NCBI GenBank assembly: GCA_030268105.1
Contig: BSDZ01000101.1
Span: 1,240,001 to 1,304,000 of the forward strand
From: Volvox africanus
Lineage: Eukaryota > Chlorophyta > Chlorophyceae > Chlamydomonadales > Volvocaceae
Direction of reading: 5' to 3'
DNA length: 64,000 nucleotides
The notes beneath the pieces are model-generated. The model saw nothing but the letters and a program-made list of their open reading frames with translations. It was not told the origin of the DNA and made no database searches. Every line of letters begins with the position of its first letter. Position 1 is the stretch's first letter. Shown here piece after piece: positions 1 through 10,128 of the stretch. Both the position numbers and the translations under genes were made by a program.

Positions 1-385
1 AGCCTACCGACAGTACTCTTGAGAAGATTCAGTAAACTCAGCAAGTACTTGCCCAGCTGAGTCCTGATCTCCGTAGTTTGGGCGATGAGAGTCGCCAACT
101 GGTCCGGACGAAAGCCGGTCTCAGTCGTCGCGGCAAGCAATGCCGGTGCACTGAGATTACCTGCGACTCAGAGCATACACTTACACAACAAGTGCGGCAA
201 TCTAGGCAAAACAATTAAACAATTACAAACCGGAAGCGGCGGCGTCCAAAACGGCGCGGCCTAAGTCTTCGGCAAAAGTATCTAGCGGTCCTCGTGGTTC
301 GTCGCTGGAACTCGCCATAGAAAGAACCTACTTCCGATTAGACAAAGAGAGACAGTTAGGCAACGAACCTGTCTCGATACCAAAT
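1..385 (-). mobile_element. 5' leader of a Ty3/gypsy element running off the left edge
   Basis: This stretch is nearly identical to 8880-9268, the untranslated leader between the LTR and gag of the main element, so it is the leader of another copy whose body lies outside the window. It ends next to the LTR at 386. On the minus strand the bases just inside that LTR contain TGGTATCGAGACAGG, in the position of a primer binding site. No coding sequence is assigned. Confidence 0.7.
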
Positions 386-1210
386 TGTTGTACCTCTCGT
401 TCGCGTTTGCTCATAAGTATCTGCACGTCTGGAGACTATCGACACCGATGCGCGAGCACTTGCAAGTACAGCAAGGCAAGCGAGAGCAAACAGAGACAGC
501 GGAAGACTTCAAGACGAAGAGAGATATAACTTACAGTTTTATGGATCAGAACGATGCAATGGACGAAATCGCCGTCAGCGCCGGAAGCAAGCAATCATCA
601 CGCGGCGGTGATTAGCGAAGTTAAGGCTTAGCTCGGGCTAAGTAGAATAGTGTATAGAAATAGTGATTTAGAACACACGAGTGTTCTCCGGTATCGGATA
701 TCTTGTCTAGCTTAGCCGTCCTCGCATCTGTTATACTCGCAGCATCGCAGTGCCGTACGATTCACATTAGGAGGCCGATCCTAGATGTGACAACCCTACT
801 GCGTCTAGGCGATGTCTACGCATGATAACATATAAGCCTTTCCGGCATTCGCATGATGCAAGGGTCCGGATAACGATATCCGGTTGCAGGGCATGTATCG
901 CGACGAGTGCGGCGCTCTCAACGTGTGCTATAATGAAGTAATATTATATCAGATAATATTACTTATCGTTTCGTAGCACGAGCATAATGCGCACTTCCAT
1001 GCTTCGGGCTTTCATGCATGCTAGGCGGATTTGCCATGATGCGATGTCGCGATGGATAATGACAACATGCCAAATGCATATATAAATGTACACGAATACA
1101 TTTATATCATGCAGATTCATTCATATGTAATGCGTTCATCACAAAAGCACTTCGCCTCATAGGATCGCGTCGACCTACGCGTCGGCGGAAAATGAACCGT
1201 AGCACAACAG
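386..1210 (-). repeat. LTR copy 1 (truncated U3 end)
   Basis: Plus-strand sequence starts TGTTGTACCTCTC and follows the LTRs at 3246 and 9269 throughout. The match stops after the GTAGCACAACA segment, so about 40 bp at the U3 end are missing. Protease-region sequence of the next element follows at once. It serves both as 5' LTR of the element to the left and as the only downstream LTR of the remnant at 1211-3245. Confidence 0.75.
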
Positions 1211-1379
1211 ATTGCACCCGTGGCCTCACAAGCAACACATGGGCACCTTTCCGTATCATCTGATCGGTTTCTTTGCGCCCAATTAGCTTGGGTTCTTGAT
1301 TTCGGTGGACGATCGCCGCTAAAGTGAAATTAACCTCGGGCTCCGCAACAGTTCCGCCCTCCTCTGGTGTGACATCTTG

Positions 1380-1826
1380 TTACGACAGGAAAGGTACCTT
1401 AGTCGATAGGTTCCCTTTGCACAAACTAAGTGTGGTGGACTCCATATCGATGCTCGCGCGGTACTGCCGTAATGTCGCGGCACCCAAAATGTACTGTGCC
1501 GTCTCCGAGAGACCTTGTAGCACATACGGTTGGGCCCTACCACGCAGAGGGCCTATCATTAGGCTCAGGGTGATCCTGCCCACGATGGGATGCTTACCTC
1601 CATCAGCGAGGGTAACCTGTGCACAATCAGACGACTGAGGGGTCAACCCCAATGCATTCACCTCCTTTGCCGAGATGAAGTAGATGCTGGCGCCAGTATC
1701 CACAAGCGCCTTCATTAATCGACCACCGAGGCCGATTTCGATGATAGGGACACGGTTTCCTGTCGGAGTCGACTCCACAGAAAGTAGAAGTGACCCTATG
1801 GCAGGCTGGAACCTGGTAGAATCCAA
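1380..1826 (-). pseudogene. Retropepsin-like protease fragment of the remnant element
   Basis: A 148-residue open stretch aligns by eye with the protease of the main element at 6521-7282. It carries the aspartic protease motif ALVDTGAS and then the conserved run VTLADGGKHPIVGRITLSL. The frame continues below 1380 toward 1260, where RT should begin, but stops make it non-functional. At the position where the main element has TGA, this copy has a CGA arginine codon. The first residue is not a proven start; the region would have been made as part of a polyprotein. Confidence 0.7.
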
Positions 1827-2324
1827 AAGAGGGGCCTCAAACCAAACTTCAGCAACATAAGATAGTTTGGGTTAGGTCGTCGGTTTTCCCGTCACATCCA
1901 CGCCATTGAACAAAGCGGTGTCCGACTCAAATCGGAGAACACATTGCATACCTTCCAGCAGCGACGCAGCCTTGCGTTGACTATAAGAAGGAATTAGTAT
2001 GCAAGCTGCAGTGTCCGAATTTTGACGGCGGTATCTCTAATACCTGGTGAGCTGCTCGCACAGCTCACGAAAAGACGAAGGGACGTGGCCGGATAAATCA
2101 AGGGAAGCAAGAGGACAGCACGGTGCAAACAAGTTACACAGCGAGTCAAAATGATTGAGTCCCGTGTGACTGTCAAGCGAGAAGCGTCGCCCGATAGCGT
2201 GCTCGATTTGTCCAAAAACGGAAGGTAAAAGAGCCTTCACAGCCGGACGCAACGACGGCCAGCGGCCACGTACACTTCCTTCAGTCCCGGGAGGAGTCCC
2301 TTCCTCCACATCCCGGGCAACTTC

Positions 2325-2786
2325 CTAAGTCGTTTTAGGTACAAAAGGCGGTAACAAAGGACACTCGCAAGTGGGATGCTCTCCCGCACACCTCAGGCAG
2401 AGATTAGCGAACTTCCAACGATCAAACTCCGAACGTCGGCACTCCCACTTCTGCATATATGGATCCTCTGTCCGGGGCTTTTTAATACTAGGAGCCGCGT
2501 TCTGCATTGCAGCTACAGTCGGCGTGCTCCCCCTTCGTTTCCCTTTCACGTGGCCCGAGCTTGGCCCAGCTCCTGCGGACCCACGGTTACTTGGGCTTTG
2601 GCGTCCGCGAGTACCGTCTTTCCTTTTGAACGGTAGTTGCAGCCACCACAGGGCGTTGGCGGTCAGGACCCTGGTCCTTCGGTGTCGACTCCGAAGGTAG
2701 TTCCTGCACTCACATCGTGTGAACGCGAGGGTTAAGTTGTTTAGCGTCTTTCCCAGCCAAATTCCGAACCTCCGCATCTCTAGCAA
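2325..2786 (-). pseudogene. Gag C-terminal fragment with zinc knuckle (remnant element)
   Basis: The 153-residue open frame ends in a basic, Ser/Gly-rich stretch followed by a CCHC-type zinc knuckle with spacing C-x2-C-x3-H-x4-C (CLRCAGEHPTCEC), then CPLLPPF and a stop. The stop falls at the same place as the gag stop of the main element at 7556, so this is probably the native gag terminus. The N-terminal capsid part is scrambled or lost upstream, at 2787-2880. It would bind genomic RNA in a virus-like particle if intact. Confidence 0.7.
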
Positions 2787-3245
2787 AAGTTACCAAGGCA
2801 TCGTAAGATTGGAACGGAATTCCATTAAGATCGGTAGCGCACCATCGTGCAAGGGATTCGGTAAGACTGCGATGAAGAGGGACTTTCGACTACTCGTGTA
2901 CCGACAGTACTCCCGAGTAGGCCAATGAGAAAAGCAATTTAATCCATAAGGCCGTCTATTATCTCAGTAGTTCTCTGAATCAAGGCCTTAATCTGTTCCG
3001 GATTTAGGTACTGTCTGGCCAACACCGTGTTCAGTGTTGGCGTACGTTCACCTGCGACTCACAGTGCAAGCTCGCAACGAGAATGCAGTAGCTAGTTGCA
3101 AACAGATGTCTAGTATTACAAACTGGAAGTGGCAGCATCCAGAATGGCGCGGCCAAGATCTTCAACGAAGGTGTCTAAAGGGCTGCGGTGATTGTCGTCA
3201 TCACTCGCCATCACGAGAACCTACTTCCGATGAGGGACAACGAGA

Positions 3246-4085
3246 TGTTGTACCTCTCCTTCGGGTTTGCTCATAAGTATCTGCGCGTCTGGAGACTTTC
3301 GATACCGATGTGCGAGCACTTGCAAGTACAGCAAGGCAATCGAGAGCAAACAGAGACAGCAGAAGACTTCAAGGCAAGAGAGATATAACTTACAATCTTA
3401 CAGACCGAAGTGATGCAATGGACGTGATCGCCATCAGCGCCGGAAGCAAGCAATCATCACGCGGCGGTGACAAGCGAAGTTCAGGCTTAGCTCGGGCTAA
3501 GTATGAAAGCGGATAGTAATAATGTTGAACACACGAGTGTTCTCCGGTATCAAAATGTCTTACCTTACTTAGCCGTCCTCGCATCTGTTATACTTGCAGC
3601 ATCACGACGCCGTACAACTCACACTAGGAGGCCGATCCTAAGTGTGACAACCCTACTGCGTATAGGCGATGTTCATGTATAACAACCGATAAGCCTTTCC
3701 GGCATTCACATGATGCAAGGGTCCGAATAACGATATTCGGTTGCAAGGCATGTATCGCGACGAGTGCGGCATTCCCGACGTATGCCACAATGATGTAATA
3801 TTATATCAAATAATATTACTTATTGCTCCATAGCATGAGCATAATGCGTTTCTCAATCGTTCGGGATTTCATGCATGTTAGGCGGATCAGCCATGATGCG
3901 ATGTCGCGATGTATGATGGTAACATGCCAAAACATATACATTTATGTTCATGCAAGTTCATTCATATGCGTCATGCATTCATCAAGACAGCATACCGCCT
4001 TGTAGCGTCGCATTGACCTACGCATCGGCAGGAAACGAACCGTAGCACAACACGAGTCGTGACTTTACCCGTCTCGATACCAACA
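3246..4085 (-). repeat. LTR copy 2 (3' LTR of the main element)
   Basis: An 840-bp repeat beginning TGTTGTACC and ending GATACCAACA on the plus strand, giving the TG...CA termini and short inverted ends (TGTTG/CAACA) of an LTR. A purine-rich tract on the minus strand abuts it. It is also in the position of a 5' LTR for the gag-pro remnant on its left. Confidence 0.85.
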
Positions 4086-4106
4086 ATTATCCCCCCTCCC
4101 GTATGC
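4086..4106 (-). promoter_or_regulatory. Polypurine tract for plus-strand priming
   Basis: Read on the minus strand, the bases just before the 3' LTR are ACGGGAGGGGGGATAAT followed by TGTTGG. A purine run directly 5' of the LTR is the usual second-strand primer site of LTR retrotransposons. Confidence 0.7.
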
Positions 4107-4144
4107 AGCGTCCTCGCTGCTTCATACAGCATCGACTGCAGGGG

Positions 4145-6481
4145 TCATTGGGTTTGCGTGGCACGTTTGCGGGCTTCTTCGAGCAGAGGCTTCATGTCTT
4201 GCGAGAAGTTGCATGCTGGTTCCCACGAGTTGTGCTCGCTGGTATACCCTGTCCACTTGACCAAGTACTCATGTACTGTCCGCTTACGTCGGTGTCGGCC
4301 CACACGACGTGCGCGATAATCTAACACCCGCTCCACATTGTAAAACTTCTGTTTACCAGTGATCCAGGTCTCGGGAACTGGTTCAATCGCTGCACGGGCG
4401 TTAGCAGGCTCAGGGACGGGTTCCGTACCACAATAAGGACGGACAAGCGATACGTGAAACGTGGGGTAAATGGTCATATCAGCAGGCAATGCGAGTTCAA
4501 CAGCCACATTCCCGACCATGCGCACGACAGGATACGGGCCAATCCAACGGGGTAAAAGTTTTTGGGATCCATCGGCCAAGGTGCGCAAATTCTTGGTGCT
4601 CAGCAACACAAGTTGCCCTTCCGAAAACGTCACATCCTGCTTGGATTTGTTGTAGTATTCTGTCGTTCGTTGCTGCGCCACGTCCAAACACGCCTTCGCG
4701 TCTGTGATACGGGACATAAAAGACTTGGCAAAGATCTTAGCAGCAGGCACGTTCACCTCCAACTCACGCCACATGGGTAGCGCGGGATGAAACCCGTAGT
4801 TGAGAAAGAACGGACTTTTGCCTGTAGAGCGGTTAACAGCATTGTTAAGCGCAAATTCTGCCACAGTCAAAAACGTATCCCAAACGAGGGGTGTGCGACC
4901 AGCATAATTGCGCAACACATCACCCAACGTGCGGTTTGTGTGTTCAGTTTGACCATCAGTCTGCGGGTGGTACACTGTGCTCAGGTTGACTCGCATGCCA
5001 ACTAACTTGCAGAGCGCTTCCCAAAACTTAGACGTGAACTGCCCACCGCGGTCTGAGATCACGTTCTTGGGAACACCGTGTAACTGAGCCACATTGTCAA
5101 AAAACAATCGTGCCATTTGCTCAGCCGTGCAGGACGATGTACATGGTGCTAGGTGGACCATCTTAGTCAGACGATCGACCATCACAAACACCGCATCATA
5201 TCCCCCCTCAGTTTTGGGCAGCGTGACTACAAAGTCCATGGAAACACTTTCCCAAGGCGTGTCCGGGACAGGCAACGGTTGCAACAACCCATGACCCTTA
5301 CTGGACAAAGCCTTATTGCGCTGGCACAGACTGCATGTCTGTACAAAGTTCGCCGCATCCTTAGTCAAACAAGGCCACCAGAAGGAACGTTGCACCAACT
5401 CGACCAACCGCTTGCTACCAGGGTGTCCTGCTAACGGGTCCTCGTGGAACCGCGCAAGGATATCGTAGCGTAGCGCGTTGTCATTCGGAAGTGAAACGAA
5501 AACCCTTTTGCGAGTTAAATTAGTAAGTGGGGCCGCAATGATGGAGTATTTTTCAATGAACTTTCGGAAATAATTGGTCAAGCCAAGGAACTTACGCAGC
5601 TCCGTGAGGTTCTGAGGCGCGGGCCAATCGCAAACCATGGCGACCTTCCGCGGGTCCATCTTCACACCGGTGGCCGACACAATGTGGCCCAAATACTCCA
5701 CCTGAGGCTGCACCCAAAAGCATTTGGCGCGTTTAGCAAACAATTGCTCCCGCCTCATCACATCGAGCACGAGCCGAAGATGCTCCAAGTGCTCCTCGCG
5801 CGTCTTAGAATAAACCAAGATGTCATCCAGGTAGCAAACAACGAACCTGTTGATAAACGGCCTAAACATGCGGTCCATAACCACCTGAAACGTCGCAGGG
5901 GCATTGGTCAACCCAAACGATAGGACCGTATACTCAAAGTGACCGAAGGAAGTCCAAAAAGCTGTTTTTGGAATATCAGAGGCAGCGATGCGGATCTGAT
6001 TATAGCCCTGTTGCAGGTCAATCGAGGAAAAATAAGCCGAGCCCTTCAGCTTATCCAACAGGTCGTCAACGCGTGGCAAAGGGTAGCGATTCTTCACCGT
6101 GCTCGCATTCAAACCCCGGTAATCGATGCACATGTGCAAGGTCCCATCCTTCTTACCGACAAACAAAATCGGCGCAGAATACGGGGATGTGCTGGGGCGT
6201 ATCATACCCTTTGCAAGCAAATCCGTCACCTGGCGCTTCACCTCATCCAGCTCCAATGGACTCAACTTGTACATTGGCTGGGCCACAGGCTGCACTCCAG
6301 GCATGAGAGGGATTGTGTGATCAACAGGACGCATAGGTGGTAGCCCAGGGATATCTTTGAAGACGTCCTCATACTGCGCCAGTAGGGCCTCAACCTCAGG
6401 ATCCACAGAAGTCTGCGCGGTGGTGGCACTGGAGCCCACCCGAGGCCTCAAAAGCAGTCCATGGGCACCCTTCCGTAACAA
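4145..6481 (-). CDS. Pol polyprotein: RT, integrase, chromodomain (RNase H deleted)
   Basis: The 778-residue frame encodes reverse transcriptase with the catalytic YLDD box (VCYLDDILVYS), preceded by the fingers/palm motif CIDYRGLN. After the RT thumb (AAPLTNLTRK, about residue 328) the protein passes within a few residues to the integrase HHCC zinc domain (H-x-H near FHEDPLAGHPG, then CSLCQ). The RNase H domain normally found there, over 100 residues, is missing without loss of frame. The integrase core shows D, D and E in MDFV, SDRG and QTEHTNRT. A GPY module (RWIGPYPVVRMVG) follows, and then a C-terminal chromodomain (EYLVKWTGYTSEHNSWEP) marks it as a chromovirus-type element. The first codon of the open frame is not an ATG. 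The frame is continuous with the protease upstream except for one TGA. Confidence 0.9.
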   Translation of the reverse strand: MLRKGAHGLLLRPRVGSSATTAQTSVDPEVEALLAQYEDVFKDIPGLPPMRPVDHTIPLMPGVQPVAQPMYKLSPLELDEVKRQVTDLLAKGMIRPSTSPYSAPILFVGKKDGTLHMCIDYRGLNASTVKNRYPLPRVDDLLDKLKGSAYFSSIDLQQGYNQIRIAASDIPKTAFWTSFGHFEYTVLSFGLTNAPATFQVVMDRMFRPFINRFVVCYLDDILVYSKTREEHLEHLRLVLDVMRREQLFAKRAKCFWVQPQVEYLGHIVSATGVKMDPRKVAMVCDWPAPQNLTELRKFLGLTNYFRKFIEKYSIIAAPLTNLTRKRVFVSLPNDNALRYDILARFHEDPLAGHPGSKRLVELVQRSFWWPCLTKDAANFVQTCSLCQRNKALSSKGHGLLQPLPVPDTPWESVSMDFVVTLPKTEGGYDAVFVMVDRLTKMVHLAPCTSSCTAEQMARLFFDNVAQLHGVPKNVISDRGGQFTSKFWEALCKLVGMRVNLSTVYHPQTDGQTEHTNRTLGDVLRNYAGRTPLVWDTFLTVAEFALNNAVNRSTGKSPFFLNYGFHPALPMWRELEVNVPAAKIFAKSFMSRITDAKACLDVAQQRTTEYYNKSKQDVTFSEGQLVLLSTKNLRTLADGSQKLLPRWIGPYPVVRMVGNVAVELALPADMTIYPTFHVSLVRPYCGTEPVPEPANARAAIEPVPETWITGKQKFYNVERVLDYRARRVGRHRRKRTVHEYLVKWTGYTSEHNSWEPACNFSQDMKPLLEEARKRATQTQ

Positions 6482-6520
6482 ACGGACAGCTTCCTTACGC
6501 CCGACTAGCTCCGGTTCGAT

Positions 6521-7282
6521 TCATGCGGCCATTGCGGTCACAGCGAAATTAACTGTAGGCACCGCCTCAGCTTTGCCCCCCTCAGGTGTGACATGTTCGA
6601 ACAACAGGAAAGGTACCTTAATCGACAGAGTACCCTTGCACAAATGCAGGGTTGCGGCCTCCATGTCAATGCGCGCGCGGTACTGTCGTAATGTCGCAGA
6701 CCCCATTATGTACGGTGCAGTCTCTGCTAAGCCCTGCAGCACGTACGGCCGGGTCACAACACGCAAAGGGCCTAACGATAGGCTAAGGGTGATCCTGCCC
6801 ACGATGGGATGCTTACCCCCGTCAGCAAGGGTAACCTGTGGACAATCAGACGACTCTGGGGTCGACCTCAGTGCATTCATCTCTGCGACAGAGATGAAGT
6901 CATCGCTGGCACCGGTGTCAACGAGTGCCTTCAGGATACGGCCATTTAGGCCGATCTGAATCACCGGGACATGGTTATCTACGAGCGACTGCCCAGCAGA
7001 TAACGTCAGTGCACTCAGGGCGGGTTCAGAACTTACGGAACCCTCATCAGGAGCTTCGTACCAAACGTCAACCGAGTAGGATGTCCCTGGCCACGGAGCC
7101 AGCATACCCTCCCGATCCACACCGTTAAACAAAACGGTGCCTGGCTCAAACCGGTGGACACACCGCATACCCCTTAACGATGCCTCTGCCTTGCACCGAC
7201 AGAAAGCAGGGAGTAATACACATGCGGCGGTGCCCGGATATTGACGCCTACATCTCCTGTACACGGCCAACTGTTCCGACAT
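6521..7282 (-). CDS. Retrotransposon aspartic protease region
   Basis: This 253-residue frame contains the retropepsin active-site motif ALVDTGAS, followed by ADGGKHPIVGRITL and a C-terminal IMGSATLRQY segment that resembles the flap/second half of the domain. It would cleave the Gag-Pol polyprotein. It ends at a TGA (6521-6523) that lies in the same frame as RT, so protease and RT were probably one polyprotein. The related copy at 1260-1320 has a sense codon there. It is separated from the gag stop by about 270 bp of spacer in the same frame. Confidence 0.8.
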   Translation of the reverse strand: MSEQLAVYRRCRRQYPGTAACVLLPAFCRCKAEASLRGMRCVHRFEPGTVLFNGVDREGMLAPWPGTSYSVDVWYEAPDEGSVSSEPALSALTLSAGQSLVDNHVPVIQIGLNGRILKALVDTGASDDFISVAEMNALRSTPESSDCPQVTLADGGKHPIVGRITLSLSLGPLRVVTRPYVLQGLAETAPYIMGSATLRQYRARIDMEAATLHLCKGTLSIKVPFLLFEHVTPEGGKAEAVPTVNFAVTAMAA

Positions 7283-7555
7283 CTCTCACAGAGACGAGGG
7301 GATGAACAAAACCACGTGGTTTGACAGATCGATAGACGACACGGGACGGCGTGGTGTAAACAGATTACACAGCGGATCGAAGCAGAGAAGTCCCGTGCGT
7401 CCGTCAAGCGTGATGCATCACGCAATGACTCACTCGATGTGTCCATGTACGCAAGGCAACAATGCCTTCATGGCTGGCCGTAAGGATGACCACCGACCAC
7501 GTGTTAGTTCAGAAATCCCGGGTGGTGCCCCCTCCACAGGAACCCGGGCAAACCC

Positions 7556-8797
7556 CTATTTTGGCTTAGGGCCCAACGGCGGCAGCAACGGACAATCCTT
7601 GGTAGGATGACTCTCCGCGCACCGTAGGCAAACATTGGTCGCTTTCCGACGTTCGAACTCGGATTGATTGCAATTCCATTTTGGCATCAATGGGTCATCT
7701 GTGCGAGTCCGTTTTGCATTGGGGTCAGAGCGCTGTGCGGCTGCCGTCGACGGCGCGCCCCCACGCTTCCTGCTCTTAGCTGGGTCCGAGCTCGGACCTG
7801 CTCTTCCTGACCCGTGGACACCTGAGCTAGCGCCCCCGCGCACCTTGCGTTGCCAGTTGCTGCGTCGCGCCGTGACAACAGATGTGGGGCGAGTAGCTCC
7901 AAGTTCCTGGTCCAGAGCCACAGCTTCCCCAAGCGGATCCTGCACTTGCACAGCATTTGCACGAGGGGTAGATTTGACTTCTTCCTCACCGGCAAGGAGT
8001 CGTACCTCTGTCCCCTTAGCAAATGTTACCAAGGCGTCGTACGACCTGAACGGCACCCCAGACAAGTCAGTAGCGCACCATTTAGCCAAAAGCTTCGTTA
8101 GGCCTCGCTTAAACCAAAAGACACGCCCATTCTCGGTGAGGTCAGTGATGGGGGTCACTAGTGCTTCGAAGCGTGACTGGTACGCAGGTACATTTTCACC
8201 CCGACGCATGTGATATGTACCGGCCACCAAAACCTTGCGAGCCTCAACGTCACGTGCGTGCACCTCAGTAGCAAACCGTGCGAGCAGAGCAGCAATCAAC
8301 TCGTCAAACGTGTAGTCAATCCGGCCGTTGGTCCATTCATTGTACCAGTCCTTCACCACACCCTCGAGGGTGTTGCCAATGAAGAGACACCTGATACCAT
8401 CATTATCGCCACCATGCACCGCCTGGAGATACTTCTTAGCATCGCGCACGTACATACGAGTTGAATCGGCTATGGTCGGGCCGGGTGTCTTAGGGTTTTC
8501 ATTCAGCGAGATTTTAAGCCTAGGTACGGGAATTGTCAATCTCATCACCTCGGGAATGGCAGTATGCCCTTGCGTTTGAGGTAGAGGAAGACCCCGTGGA
8601 TCAGCAGTGTTGTCCATATTCGTATTGACTGCTGAACGTGGCACAATTAAGTGGGCAGGGGTCTGAAGGACAAGAGGTTCTAGAGCAGCTTGCGTGCCAA
8701 CAGTCTCAAGACCTCTATCCGTAGCTCTAGCAGCCACAATAAAATCGGGTTGGCTAGCTAAGCTAGTCAACGGCGTATCATCGCGTCCCGCAGACAT
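7556..8797 (-). CDS. Gag (capsid-nucleocapsid) of the main element
   Basis: 413 residues starting at an ATG (MSAGRDD). The middle has a retrotransposon-gag domain with DWYNEWTNG, FDELIAALLARF and a following YQSRFEALV block. The C-terminal third is basic and Ser/Gly-rich and ends in a zinc knuckle CLRCAESHPTKDC (C-x2-C-x3-H-x4-C) and the stop. It forms the cytoplasmic particle that packages element RNA. Length is normal for plant and algal Ty3/gypsy gag, and no break was seen in the frame. Confidence 0.85.
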   Translation of the reverse strand: MSAGRDDTPLTSLASQPDFIVAARATDRGLETVGTQAALEPLVLQTPAHLIVPRSAVNTNMDNTADPRGLPLPQTQGHTAIPEVMRLTIPVPRLKISLNENPKTPGPTIADSTRMYVRDAKKYLQAVHGGDNDGIRCLFIGNTLEGVVKDWYNEWTNGRIDYTFDELIAALLARFATEVHARDVEARKVLVAGTYHMRRGENVPAYQSRFEALVTPITDLTENGRVFWFKRGLTKLLAKWCATDLSGVPFRSYDALVTFAKGTEVRLLAGEEEVKSTPRANAVQVQDPLGEAVALDQELGATRPTSVVTARRSNWQRKVRGGASSGVHGSGRAGPSSDPAKSRKRGGAPSTAAAQRSDPNAKRTRTDDPLMPKWNCNQSEFERRKATNVCLRCAESHPTKDCPLLPPLGPKPK

Positions 8798-9250
8798 GAG
8801 ACACGAAGCAATACCCTAAGCTTGCGTAATAGAAGACGACTTCTACCGCAAGGACAATGCAAGAGTATAAACGATTCGGTGAGCCTACCGACAGTACTCT
8901 TGAGAAGATTAAGTAGATTCAGCAAGTACTTGCCCAGCTGAGTCCTAATCTCCGTAGTTTGTGCGATAAGAATCGCTAACTGGTCCGGGTGCAAGCCGGT
9001 CTCAGTCGTTGTGGCAAGCAATGCCGGAGCACTGAGATTACCTGCGACTCAGAGCGTACACTTACACAACAAGTGCAGCAATTTAGACCAAAGTAATCAA
9101 AACGATTACAAACCGGAAGCAGCGGCGTCCAACACGGTGCGGCCCAGGTCTTCGGCGAAAATATGTAGCAGTCCACGTGGTTCATCGCTGGTACTCGCCA
9201 TGGAAAGAACCTACTTCCGATTTGACACAAAGAGACAGTTAGGCAACGAA
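8798..9250 (-). other. Untranslated leader of the main element
   Basis: No convincing coding sequence. It is almost the same as 1-385 and lies between the primer binding site and the gag start, so it is the transcribed leader, where packaging signals would be expected. Confidence 0.6.
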
Positions 9251-9268
9251 CCTGTCTTGATACCAATA
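9251..9268 (-). promoter_or_regulatory. Primer binding site
   Basis: Directly inside the 5' LTR the minus strand reads TATTGGTATCAAGACAGG. Its TGGTATCA core equals the first eight bases complementary to the 3' end of initiator tRNA-Met used by many plant LTR elements; the rest differs from the common version. The exact tRNA is not determined. Confidence 0.6.
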
Positions 9269-10124
9269 TGTTGTACCTCTCCTTCGGGTTTGCTCATAAG
9301 TATCTGCGCGTCTGGAGACTTTCGATACCGATGCGCGAGCACTTGCAAGTACAGCAAGGCAATCAAGAGCAAACAGAGACAGCGGAAGACTTCAAGGCAA
9401 GAGAGATATAACTTACAATCTTACAGACCAAAGCGATGCAATGGACGTGATCGCCATCAGCGCCGGAAGCAAGCAATCATCACGCGGCGGTGACAAGCGA
9501 AGTTCAGGCTTAGCTCGGGCTAAGTATGAAAGCGGATAGTAATAATAATGTTGAACACACGAGTGTTCTCTGGTATCAAAATGTCTTACCTTACTTAGCC
9601 GTCCTCGCATCTGTTATACTCACAGCATCGCGATGCCGTACAACTCACACTAGGAGGCCGATCCTTAGTGTGACAACCCTACTGCGTATAGGCGATGTTC
9701 ATGTATAACAACCGATAAGCCTTTCCGGCATTCGCATGATGCAAGGGTCCGAATAACGATATTCGGTTGCAAGGCATGTATCGCGATGAGTGTGGCGTTC
9801 CCGACGTATGCCACAATGATGTAATATTATATCAAATAATATTACTTATTGCTCCATAGCATGAGCATAATGCGTTTCTCAATCGTTCGGATTTCATGCA
9901 TGTTAGGCGGATCAGCCATGATGCGATGTCACGATGTATGATGGTAACATGCCAAAACATATATAAATGTATGCGAATACATTTATGTTCATGCAAGTTC
10001 ATTCATATGCGTCATGCATTCATCAAGACAGCATACCGCCTTGTAGCGTCACATTGACCTACACATCGGCGGGAAACTAACCGTAGCACAACACGAGTCG
10101 TGACTTTACCCGTCTCGATACCAA
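9269..10124 (-). repeat. LTR copy 3 (5' LTR of the main element)
   Basis: Almost identical to 3246-4085 along its length, with small differences such as one extra triplet in a run near 9541. It starts TGTTGTACC; the other end reads CGATACCAAA instead of CGATACCAACA and runs within a few bases into a different LTR at 10129. As the upstream LTR it should carry the element promoter. Confidence 0.8.
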
Positions 10125-10128
10125 ATTT

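Larger units (their letters stand above)
1211..3245 (-). mobile_element. Gag-pro remnant of a chromodomain Ty3/gypsy element
   Basis: The internal region has lost RT, RNase H, integrase and chromodomain: sequence homologous to the start of pol in the main element (near 6440-6520) is joined directly to LTR copy 1. Protease and the C-terminal half of gag survive, in the same order as in the main copy, followed by a diverged leader at about 2880-3245. The leader lacks the roughly 30 bp that would hold the primer binding site just before the LTR at 3246. The element cannot be autonomous. Confidence 0.75.
3246..10124 (-). mobile_element. Nearly complete chromodomain Ty3/gypsy retrotransposon
   Basis: The minus-strand order is 5' LTR (9269-10124), primer binding site and leader, gag, protease, RT, integrase with chromodomain, polypurine tract, 3' LTR (3246-4085). 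The two LTRs are almost identical by eye, so insertion or LTR exchange was recent. Two defects are visible: RNase H is absent from pol, and an in-frame TGA lies at 6521-6523. The ends are not flanked by a clean target duplication because both LTRs are also next to other retroelement sequence. Confidence 0.85.

Noticed and set aside
7174..7446. Separate small gene between gag and protease
   Set aside because: It is in a different frame from gag-pro-pol and lacks any domain; the region is best explained as spacer of the retroelement.
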